A stretch of 64,000 nt of DNA, from contig NC_134569.1 in assembly GCF_050947875.1 (NCBI RefSeq), positions 207,070,127 to 207,134,126 of the forward strand. Reading direction: 5' to 3'. The position numbers were made by a program, and so were the translations under genes. The notes under the pieces are model-generated. The model had not been told where the DNA came from. It was given only the letters and a program-made list of their open reading frames with translations, and searched no databases. The stretch is from Dermacentor variabilis. Lineage: Eukaryota; Arthropoda; Arachnida; Ixodida; Ixodidae. Below are positions 10,414 through 19,699 of the stretch, one piece after another. Positions within the stretch are counted from its first letter, which is position 1. Every line of letters begins with the position of its first letter.

Positions 10414-11097
10414 TTAGTTTTCCTCTTGCGTGGGCGAAGGGTACCGACGCATGGAGGACAACGAGCGGCGACGCGGGGAAGGTGAGCGACGTGTAAGGAC
10501 CGGGCGCTCGGCTGGTGGCCTGTTCGACTGCCGACTAAAATAAGTGTCGTGGAAAGGCTGCACTTTGGCGTAGGGAGGCGACTGCACAAACTCATCAGAG
10601 TGCAGCATGCGGCGGCGGCAGAGTCGTGCAACTTGGCCGGGAATACCGCAGGCATAACATATGGGCCTGTTGTCTTGCGTGCGCCAAGGTTTAGTAAAGG
10701 CAGGAGCAGGTCGACGAACGGGACTATGAACGGGACTATGAACGGGTGGTGGCGGCCGAGGATGTAGCGCAGCGAGTGGTTGACGAGGGGGCAGCGCGGC
10801 GATGGATGCATAAGTAAGTGGCGCGGCGGCAGGGTACTGCTGATGCTGCATTGGTAGAGCCTCAGCAACTTGCTCTTCAATAACCCGCCGGAGCGTAGGA
10901 GCGAGCTGTGTAGGAGGCTGTTGCGGCAGCGGCTGCTATTGCTCAGCGAAGTGTAGCAGAGAAAGCTGACGTGCAACTTCCTCCCGCACGAAAGCTTGGA
11001 TTTGTGTGAGCAAGGAGGAACGATCAGAGAAGGCTGTCATGGTAGAGAGGGCCTCGTCAGCCACTGAAGGGCGCCTGGTAAACTCGCGCTGCCTCGT
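10414..11097 (-). pseudogene. Gypsy Gag C-terminal part with altered zinc knuckle
   Basis: A Pro/Arg-rich Gag tail, with repeated PVHSPV units near residue 40 of the 145-codon frame. It includes the nucleocapsid knuckle CYACGIPGQVARLC. The usual pattern is C-x2-C-x4-H-x4-C; here the His is Gln (CAA instead of CAC/CAT), which should impair zinc binding. It is separated from the retrotransposon-gag domain by stops near 11098 and 10937. Confidence 0.75.
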
Positions 11098-11633
11098 CTA
11101 CTCGTCGTAGCTTTGGCACAAGTTTATGAGCTCTGCTATGGTGCGCGGGCTCTTGGCGATCAACATTTGGAAAATACCATCGGCGATGCCCTTCAAAATG
11201 TGCTTCAATTTGTCATTTTCAGGCATAGACGCATCCACATGTTTGCATAGGTCGAGAACCTCTTCAATATAACAGGTGAATGTTTCACCGGGGTGTTGCG
11301 CTCGGTCTCGTAACTGCTGCTCGGCGCACAACTTGTGGACGGCAGGGCGACCGAAAACTGCAGCCAAACTGGCCTTGAACGCGGACCAGGACTGAAAGTC
11401 ATTCGTGATTTTTAAACCACAGGTGAGCCCCTCCCGCAAGGTAGAATATAGCGGCATTTAACTTGGCGGTATCATCACATCGATTGTGCAAGCTCACCCG
11501 TTCGTACGTAGCCAACCAGTCATTGACGTCCTGTTCCTCCGTACCGCTGAAAACCGCTGGATGGCGCTGCGGGACACGGCCAGAGCAGGGAACGGGGGGG
11601 TGGCGGCAGCATCGGCTGGGGAGAGTCAGGCAT
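11098..11633 (-). pseudogene. Gypsy Gag core domain
   Basis: Retrotransposon Gag that would form the particle shell. The likely start is the ATG at 11631-11633 (MPDSPQPMLPPPP), because an upstream in-frame ATG lies inside the LTR. A G/C homopolymer at about 11593-11600 shifts the frame into AVFSGTEEQDVNDWL and AAIFYLAGGAHLWFKNHE. A second shift near 11420 leads to FQSWSAFKASLAAVFG, QLRDRAQHPGETFTCYIEEV and AKSPRTIAELINLCQSYDE, the classic retrotrans_gag pattern. It ends at a TAG at about 11098. Confidence 0.82.
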
Positions 11634-11685
11634 GACGGGAGGCAGATTCCGAGACCGGAGTTCCAGCGTGTAGATGTTCTTGAGT

Positions 11686-11703
11686 ACTCCGCACCTTCCA
11701 CCA
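11686..11703 (-). promoter_or_regulatory. Primer-binding site of the gypsy element
   Basis: Two bases inside the 5' LTR, the minus strand reads TGGTGGAAGGTGCGGAGT, beginning with the TGG that pairs with a tRNA CCA end. The decayed gypsy copy at 33.4 kb has the related TGGTGGAGGTGCGGGGT in the same place, which supports the assignment. I cannot name the tRNA. Confidence 0.7.
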
Positions 11704-11705
11704 AT

Positions 11706-11908
11706 TGTAATGGGTGCACTGAACAGTTCCGAGGGTAGCGTCTCTTCGTAACCTAGGAGGCAGGTGACGCAGAGCAGGAACAGCTGGTTGTCCGAACGGC
11801 TCACACTCGTGCCAAGCACTGGCGATCCTGCTGGCCCACTGGTTGCACAGCAGGCATGGAAGAGACGATCTGGCTGGCCTTGTTCTTGTGCTCTTCTTCT
11901 TCATTACA
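11706..11908 (-). repeat. 5' LTR of the gypsy element
   Basis: Plus-strand limits are TGTAATGGGTGCACTG and TTCTTCATTACA, giving TG...CA ends in both readings. It is about 97% like 6643-6843 by eye. Confidence 0.9.
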
Positions 11909-11913
11909 ATTAC

Positions 11914-13369
11914 AAGAAATAAATCTATCTGCAACATGAGGCATTAGTTACCTTGTTTCACTTACAACTTCAGGTGCTCGAACACTATGTTTTATGATTT
12001 CAATCTCACTTACCAACAAAAGTGTGTAAAATGCATGCGTCTTTGTTCTAACAATCAATCAATACAGAAGTGAACGAATGATAATTAGCTGGTCACCTAA
12101 AGAAACAAAGGTCAACCTTCACTAATTCGCGAGCAGGTACCTTCAGGCTCAGGTGGCAAATGAAACACTGTGCTGTACCAAGAATCTTACTCGAACGAGG
12201 GTTGTGACAGTCATGAGCAGTGCTTCTGGGAAAGGCATGCAGCAGTACAACAGTACCGGCTTGTCTGTTTTTTCCTATATCATATAAACAGATTAATAGC
12301 GACTAAATCATTAATCGAAAAGTTAAAAAACTGAAGAGTAAGAATTGCCCCGCACAAGACAATACTGTTCATGCAATCACCTCCAGCGCTTGTCGAGTGT
12401 TTGCCGCAGTACTACAATGAACCTGCGGGGAAGGCGGCCGAGCCCCTCTTTAAAAAATGGAGGGGAGTAATTCAGGCCTCGTGTACTAACAAATCTTTTT
12501 CATTATGAAACACATATACTCAGGAGAAGACAGTTCAGTCAACGTCACTCATGAGGTCGCTGGAAAACTTGTTGGAATAAGTGAACGTGCTCAGTGTGCA
12601 AACTGGGCGGCATTTTGTTTTCAGCGCAAAAGACATATAGGAACACGATAAGCACACAGAGCGAGGGCTCAGGCGGACAGCAGATGACACGTCTTGTATA
12701 GTGTCTTAATTCTTGCGCGCCCATGGTCATTTTGCGCTGCAAGACAAAATAGGTACGTATTTGTGACGAATGCGGCTACGACAAGGGCTCACCGAAAGGC
12801 AATACTTTGCTTCTAAGAGCGCAGTCGCTTCAACTGGCACTTCTTTTAATCGTTTTGTTTTTGTGACTCCGGTATGACGACGTAACCGTCGTGACAGACG
12901 TGGTTACGAGAATGCTTGTGTGTCATCATATATTTGCCTTCACATTTTTACTTGCGCAAGACGCTGATTTTGCACACCAACAACGGTTTGGCGTATTAGC
13001 AGCTGTCGAGTCATCATGAACGCTGCATCGGGCATAGTTTTAACCTACCAATTTGCGGTAACAGGCATCGCATCAAAACCGAATAGAGTCACTAGTATGA
13101 CGCTGTTAACATGCACAAAATTATGCTGTTTAGGCTAGCGCCATTTCAACAATTTTACATGAGTGAAATATAATTTTATGAGATACGCTTGTGATGTCAA
13201 AAAACTAGAAACATCACCTTCTTGCACAAGCCGAACGACACATCTGTTAGATTATGTCATTTTTACAAAGATTGAACATTTTATGCTTCTAAAAGCACAA
13301 AAATAATGTCCATTCCAGCATCTGGGGAAATACAATTCAGTAACACCAACTCAGAAGAAATGCACAGAC
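11914..13369. other. Intron or intergenic DNA, no recognisable gene
   Basis: AT-rich sequence just downstream (minus strand) of the dehydrogenase exon. The next expected exon, carrying the Ser and Tyr-x3-Lys residues, was not found here. Confidence 0.5.
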
Positions 13370-13508
13370 CTTTTGTTTCTTTGAGGTAGGGCAATACTTC
13401 CTGTGTTATGTGGAACACCGAGCGCAGGTTTGTGTTAAGTTCGGCATCAAATTCCTCGAGCGGAATTTTTCCTACCCGACTGATTGTCGCTGACCCAGCA
13501 CAGTTGAC
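13370..13508 (-). CDS. Short-chain dehydrogenase/reductase, internal exon 2 of 2 seen
   Basis: SDR enzymes reduce or oxidise alcohols and ketones with NAD(P). This 139-nt exon follows the acceptor TTTTTCTTTAG and encodes VNCAGSATISRVGKIPLEEF then DAELNTNLRSVFHITQEVLP and YLKETKG. VNCAG is the structural VNNAG motif with one Asn replaced by Cys. NTNLRSVF carries the conserved helix-4 Asn of the catalytic tetrad. The exon ends in phase 1 at AAAAG followed by GTCTGT, a usable but weak donor. The frame joins exactly to the exon at 16694-16786 (RIDIV + VNCAG), phase 0. The Ser/Tyr/Lys exon and the TGxxxGIG exon were not found, so the gene extends beyond what I can see or is broken. The substrate cannot be inferred. 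Confidence 0.85.
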
Positions 13509-14019
13509 CTAAAGAAAAACAGAACAGCAGAGATAACGCTCTAAAACCATTCTGGTTGTTCTATCTCAGTGGTGTGCTGAAACAGAGACTGTTGATTACA
13601 TAAATAGCTGAGTAGTGCGGCAGGCAGACATAGATATAAACAATTTCGTTGTTATGAAGCTGATCATAATGCTATGATACGGCACCTTGCGTGGCCGCGT
13701 TGCTTGGTAGATGCCAAATCGCCCATTCTTTGGCCTTTGAACGTGAATTTCGGAGAATAATGACACTTTCTAGAACTGCTCGTGTGAAAAAGGTAAATAG
13801 GCCAACATTCGCGGTACTATTATTCTATTTCTGCAAAAGAAAAAGCTTGTCGGCACTTGGACTAGCAGAAAATTTGCTTGCGGAGCTCCACATGGAACTT
13901 TCAGAAACGTGCTTTTTCTATGCGCTTTTCACCATCATGGTCATATAATAAAATTTTACTTTCGTAGCCTCGGACGGCTGCCTAGCAAGTCCCAATATTA
14001 ACAAGTGATATGAAACTGA

Positions 14020-16490
14020 GTCGTCATCAGCACCATCAGCCGATTTATATCCAGTGCTGAACGAAGGCCAATTTCAACGGTCTTGTGCTGCTCATAATAT
14101 TTCATGCCTGAACATTAAGTAATTTAACAACACCATCTCATTTTGCACAATCCCCGGCTGTGCTTCTCTGCCCCACGCTTTGCAAGGCCGAAGCAGCTGT
14201 ATTGCTTGACCATAATACCTACTAGGGCATAGGATACACATGTTTGCTCTCTAATCTGCACCGCTGTCATAACGTTACTCCCTACAGTTGCGTTACATTG
14301 ATCTTCTCGCAGTCCTTACATACTTCCCAAGTTTTATTATTCACCTACGAATTAGTGCCCCACATGTGTGTACGGGTAGGAGGCAATCGTTGTACAGTTT
14401 TGTTTTGAAGAATGGCGGCAAGCTGTGTACTATGACTTGGCAATGCGTGCGTATTGGCTCCAACGCATTTTTGCTCATCTCTAAACTTCTTTCTTATAAG
14501 GCTCAGCTGCGAGTATTTGGTCTAGATGCGTGTACGCCTGCTCGGATTCTAGAGTCTAGCTGCCAAGTATAAGTTACCGTTTTCTTGCGAGGCTATTGAA
14601 AACAACCTTTACCGACTGCATAGTAGTCTTCAACACTGCTCATACACTTTGTCGGTTAATGTCCTCCATCACATGTTCTACGTAGTCTCCTGAGTTGTAG
14701 AACAGGACAATGTTATGGGCAAACGATACGTAGCTGAGTTATTAGTCATTCATTCTCCCTCCTAACCCTCCTCTGCCTAATAGCTTCCATGCATGCAGTG
14801 AAGGGCATAGCAGAGATTGTGCTTCCTTGCCTGACCCCTTTTCTGATATGTATCTGCTCGCTTTCTTTTTTGTGAATTAAGGTAACTGTGCCGTCTTTAT
14901 GGATATTTTCTACAATATTCGCGCACACTTTCTGTGCCCTTCACTACGCAATACCCCCATGACTGCTGTTATCTCTACTGACTTATAGTAACCTATAAAA
15001 ATAATACAGAGAGGTAATTTGTACTCCGTAAATTAAAATTCACAAAGATACGGTCTATTGCGCAATGCGCTTTTCTGAAATCAGTTTCTTTTCTTGCTTG
15101 ACCGAAGTCAAGCGTTCTTCTCATTATATTAGGAATTACCTTGCTGAGTATGGTGTACAATACCGAAAAGAAAGTTCAAAGAAGTCTAATTCTTCAAATA
15201 TTTACTTTCTGCGTTGATAAGAATCAGTGAAATGTTGGCAGTCTTCTAAGTATCAGGTATGCAACAAAGGGATGCAACATTTTTAAGTATATTATTTGTT
15301 CCAGTTTTGGTTAAATCGATAGCGATTACATATTTTCTGCCGCTGTTCTTCGATGCTTGTCTTGCGAAACTCTTCTAATCTGATCCCTAGTTACATATGG
15401 CGGTTCTATATCCTGTTCGTCACGACATTTAATCAAGGTTCCGTGGTTACTCTGGCTACCAATACAACTTAGTAAAGAAGTCATCTGCTACCTTTACTAC
15501 TTGAGCGAAATTGCTGATGAATTTGGCCTGCTTACCTTTCACTGCCAAGTTTCGTTCTCATTGATTTTATGGTAGCCTTTTTTCTAGTGCTTCATGAATA
15601 ATTCGAGGTTATAGTTATGGTTAACACACCATGTTTTCCTGTTTATCAGTTTTGGCAAATGGTTTCTTCTGCTCGAGGCTTCCATGCGTTGCCGTTTCCT
15701 AATTAAGTCGTTTGTTGCTTGGGAGAATTTTCCGTGTAAGTTTCTTTGAAACCTAAGCTCCCACTCCCATTGGAGCATTTCAAATCTCCACATGCACGGT
15801 CTAATACATTTTCGCTATGTTGTGATTACGTTTCTATTTTAAAGCCGTATATGTGTTCTCGAGCACTACTCTGAATTTACCTACTTTTACCTAGAGAACT
15901 TTTTGGCTAGCCTGCTTACACTGGAGCTATTTTCCTGTTTCCTGTCAAATTACAAAAAGTCATTCACTTCACTAACCTATGGTTTTTTCCCTTACGCTAA
16001 TTAACAATTGTACACGTTGCACTAAGCAGGTGTCGGCACAGAACATGAGATCTAGTCAATTTCTCGTCTCCCTGTTAGCGCTTTTTCAGGTCCCTTTCCT
16101 GTTCTAGCGTTTTCGTCAAAGGCAATAGTTATTCGGAGTCCATTTCTTATCGCAAATTCCACCTACGCATCTTCTATAATATGCAAGGAATCGATGCTGC
16201 AGTTGACAATTACCTGCTCTCCAGCTGGTTTGTTTCCCCTCGTTGGCAATGAACTCGTTCGTAACTTCAGTATACTCAGCTTGTACCTTTTTCTTTGCTG
16301 AGTGAGAGTCCTCGAGAACTGCTCTATTTTTTTCGGCATGATAAACATACATAAGAGCTTACGTTTGTACTGTTCAATTAGGAAATTTGAAACTCGGAAG
16401 TGCCTATTTGTAGCGCCACCACAAGCAAAAGACGCATTAAGCGCGCACCGATCAATGGTCGTAAAAACATGCAAACCCAATATCACACGT
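14020..16490 (-). pseudogene. Highly degraded RTE-type LINE in the dehydrogenase intron
   Basis: A minus-strand copy of the same family as the LINE at 19.7-22.5 kb. From 5' to 3' there are endonuclease pieces near 16250-16050 (GGNKPAG..., VEFAIRNGLRITIAF) and the linker LIRKRQRMEASSRRN near 15700. RT pieces follow near 15100, by similarity to the YKLFTKVIANRIR region. VRQGSTISAMPFTACMEAI lies at 14780-14830. The RTE 3' end complement GGCTGATGGTGCTGATGA is at 14022-14040. Many stops and frameshifts are present. Its old age and intronic position fit tolerated insertion between two host exons. Confidence 0.72.
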
Positions 16491-16693
16491 TAGATACAGT
16501 TTGTTCTTCCTTTCACTCAGCAATGTATTTACCTGTTCTAATAAGGTATATCTTGATGGTATTCTATGCCTCCTCACTGGAAACTGAGAACTTCATGATA
16601 TTTCCGCTTTGAGGCCGTATACTACAGTAAATTTCCTTAAGAAGAACGGAAAGGCGACCCGGCATTCATTTCAACCGATGAAAGAAAACTCAC

Positions 16694-16786
16694 CACAATA
16701 TCAATCCTCCGGAAGTGTTCGGCTGTTTGTTTAATAAGGGTAGAAACAGCTTCCGTATTCCGAATGTCACACGTGGTCACGAGTAC
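16694..16786 (-). CDS. Short-chain dehydrogenase/reductase, internal exon 1 of 2 seen
   Basis: A 93-nt exon of exactly 31 codons, phase 0 at both ends, framed by the acceptor GTCTTCTTTAG and the strong donor GTGAGT. It encodes VLVTTCDIRNTEAVSTLIKQ then TAEHFRRIDIV. This is the SDR segment in which the Asp of TCDI contacts the adenine ring and FRRIDIV is beta-strand 4 leading into VN(N)AG. The next exon, at 13508 downward, begins VNCAG, so the splice restores a standard SDR fold. The upstream exon with the Gly-rich cofactor loop was not found between here and the LTR element at 18.1 kb. The exon sizes and phases look like a live, multi-exon host gene rather than a processed copy. Confidence 0.87.
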
Positions 16787-18136
16787 CTAAAGAAGACACA
16801 TGTTTCTAATCACTACATTGTGTTACATTGATAAATTATTCCAGCCTGTTGACATTACAAGTGGAATATTGTGGCACGGTGTTGTGGCACGATACCGCCA
16901 CGAAGTACGTGAAAAACAGTTACTATTAGCTCGTGCGCCAAGGTGCTCTGATATGGTTTGTTCGTTTTTCAGGCTCTACAGTGCACAAAGCCTAATCTCA
17001 AAATTTATATGTACTAATACAAAACAAGCAGTCTTTCATTTTAATGCGAGAATAAAGATATCAGTTCTTCAACAAGAGGGGAAGTTCTTAGCGTGATGAT
17101 TGAAAAAGTGTCAACACAAGAGAGAACATGAAACGTAAAATTTTTAATTGTTAAGCCGTCAGCAGCAATATACACATGTTCAGACGACTCTTTGCAAAAC
17201 GATTGATTTAAAAAGCTGCAATAACAAGGAAAAGAAATAATGAAGTAGAAGTAGATGTTGTGTACGTGTAATCAATGCAGAGCTTACGGTATAATATACG
17301 CGATATTGCCCAACCTGACGGATTCAAGAGGGACACTAACTACAGACCAGCTTTACGAACCAGTCTATTGGCTAGTTTCTTAAAACCAAAAAGCAAGCAC
17401 ACATTCACACACATACAGAATGAAAGGCGTCTCTTTGCTCTATGTATACCCATGGTTTACTTTGCCCAATAATTCTTACGCCCGAACAGATAGGCTAAGC
17501 CTTCTCTCCGTCGGTGACAGACACTACGGCATCAACACAACACATCTCTGAATATGCTACTGTGACTTCCTCTCTTTTGCACACTTTGATTACAACACAG
17601 ATGGCTAGCTTGTTCTCAGATTTCTGTGTTGGAGACGAAGAAGAGAATACATAAGCGTGCGAACAGCTTTTAATGCTGGGACAGTAATGCTATCCATATT
17701 TCAAAACATTGGCGCTAGTGTCCAGTAACATCATCAGAAGGACCTTTCCAACATCGTTCTATCATGCCGAAAGCTGAGATATAAGTAAGGAGGTTTAACA
17801 CCACAAAATAGCTTGGCTCTGGGTAGTATTTCAGTTCGAAAATACTGACTCCAAAGGGAGGCAGTGGTAATTAGAAAGCTGGACCGTGATGCTCCCTCTT
17901 TCTCTCTGTATATTCAGAAAAAACGACGGCTAAGCTACAAGTTTGGAAACTTGTGGGACGGGCAATGAAAACCAATTTAAAGCTTGTTCTTCCTCGAACT
18001 ATTCACCTTATTTCCCTGGGCTATCGCCAGTAGAACGCCTAGGAAAATTGTCGCACCGGAATACTTGGTGCAATAACTTGAAACAATGTGTGGGCTCATG
18101 TACTCAGCACACGACGAATTCCTGTAAATTTAGTAG
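16787..18136. other. Probable intron, no recognisable exon
   Basis: AT-rich DNA upstream (minus strand) of the dehydrogenase exon. I looked for a TGxxxGIG exon and did not find one. No mobile element was recognised. Confidence 0.5.
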
Positions 18137-18366
18137 TTTAGGAAGTCGTGATGGCGGCCATTCCTGCCCTTAATTCAGCAGAAGGGCAAGGCGGAGGTGG
18201 CGAGCGGAGCCGTGGCTGGCGCCACCAGCGTTACAGGCTTCTACACCGGGTCAGAGCGTGCCGTGCTTGCGCCGCTAGCACGCGCCGTGCAACATTATCA
18301 TTCCTTTGCAGCCGACTCGGAGAGTCGACCAAACCCTCCCCCGTTGCCGTGTCAGTGTGCACTACA
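18137..18366 (-). repeat. 3' LTR of the split LTR element
   Basis: In minus orientation it starts TGTAGTGCACACTGACACGG at 18366 and ends GACTTCCTAAA at 18137. The matching element end at 22814 reads GACTTCCTACA. Confidence 0.6.
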
Positions 18367-18380
18367 GAGCCCCCCACCCT
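18367..18380 (-). promoter_or_regulatory. Polypurine tract
   Basis: The minus strand reads AGGGTGGGGGGCTC directly before the LTR start TGTAGTG, the expected plus-strand primer position. Confidence 0.55.
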
Positions 18381-19699
18381 GGCAGAACGGCGATAAATCA
18401 AGTTAGTGAAACGAAGTGTCAAACGGGTCGGTGGTAAGTCCGTTGAAAGCAAAGAGGACTAGCAAATTTGGAATTCCGCCCTAAGTCCTTTCTCTGGATG
18501 ACGCTGATAGTGGCGCTGCTGATGAACTGTACACAGCACGCCCGCACGAAGAGTGTGAAGGCAAACGCCTCTGCAGCAGTTCATGCGGGCCATGCGAAAC
18601 GAACGGAGACCGGGTGCTGTCAGCTGTGGACACATGTGGCCAGCTCGATCGTAATGCCCTCGCAGATGCGTGAGCCCTGGCGGACGCAGCTTGCTCACGC
18701 GCTTTTCCGTTCTTGCCTGACCCGCGGTCGACGCCGCAAGCTGCAGTCTTCTGCGTGTGACCTCGCCCGTGCCGCAAGAAGAGGGTCGGGCACGCACAAG
18801 CCAGAGCCTGGACACTACTGTCAACGGCACTGGAGGTGAGTGGCGCTCTAGACGGCCAGGAAGGTATCGTAGGACACCGTTAGATGATGGCACCGGTGAG
18901 GTTTGATGAAAGTATGTGAGGGTCGGAGCCGCGGCAGCCGATATATGTTGCTTGGCAAGCTCTAATGCGGGCACGATGAGAAGGAGAGGATGAGGTGATG
19001 GATGTGACACCATCAAGAATCGCGTCGTGGGATGGTGGTGTCAGTCCATCTTCCTTATCCGCGTCTCGCGACGATTGTTCACACCTCCAATGTCTGACTT
19101 GTCCGAGCGGTCGCCAAAGGGGCCCGAGTCAGCCGAAGGAGAGGATGGACTGGAGAGGGCAATGGTTGGAGATCGCTGCTGCAGCTGCGCCGCTCTCCGT
19201 GGTAGGTGCAGCGGTGTAACGTGGGAAGAGTCGCGCGAGGTGGAGTCAGTTGGTACGGTCGGAGGCAGCGGACTCGGCAAGGCGCAGAGCTTGCTCGCCG
19301 ATTCTGAGGATGGCTCTGCGGCCGGCGTTGGTCAAGGGCCGAGTGGCAGTTGCGACGTTGATTGACACAGACCCGATTGCTCGTGGCACGGAAGCCAGCG
19401 TTGGGTCAGCGAGTTCACCGCTGTCACGCACCATCGTTGGTAGCAAGAAAGGCGATGAAGTGGCAAGTATGACTGCCGTGCCGATACCCTTGATTAGAAC
19501 AATCTGCGCACACTTGCCCGAAAAAGACCTCTGATGAAAGCCTGAGGCCGGGGACTGTGCGCAAGCACACCTGTCTGTCGACGAGCCCATATCGTGGCAG
19601 GTCGAGGTAAGAAGACTGGCCTGATGGGAATGGCTTAAGGGCACATGAAGCTATGCGCTGGGTTCTGGCGGTGAGCGCATTTGCGGAGCTGTGTCGCGT

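Larger units (their letters stand above)
6643..11908 (-). mobile_element. Ty3/gypsy LTR retrotransposon, near complete, inactivated
   Basis: A minus-strand LTR element of about 5.27 kb. Two direct repeats of about 200 bp bound gag, protease, RT, RNase H and integrase in Ty3/gypsy order. A primer-binding site abuts the 5' LTR. The LTRs differ at roughly six or seven positions, which suggests a fairly young insertion. Despite that, the coding region already has several frameshifts, at least four stops and altered catalytic residues. I could not find a convincing target-site duplication; the outer TG end at the low-coordinate LTR is mutated. Confidence 0.92.

Noticed and set aside
12190..12280. 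Plus-strand peptide TRVVTVMSSASGKGMQQYN resembling the carbonyl reductase RVVNVSS region
   Set aside because: No splice acceptor with a pyrimidine tract, no neighbouring exon, and opposite strand to the SDR exons; too short to support.
18459..19016. 185-codon minus frame and overlapping frames in both directions
   Set aside because: Lies inside the short LTR element in GC-rich DNA, where long chance frames are common. GHYDRAGHMC is only weakly like a zinc knuckle.
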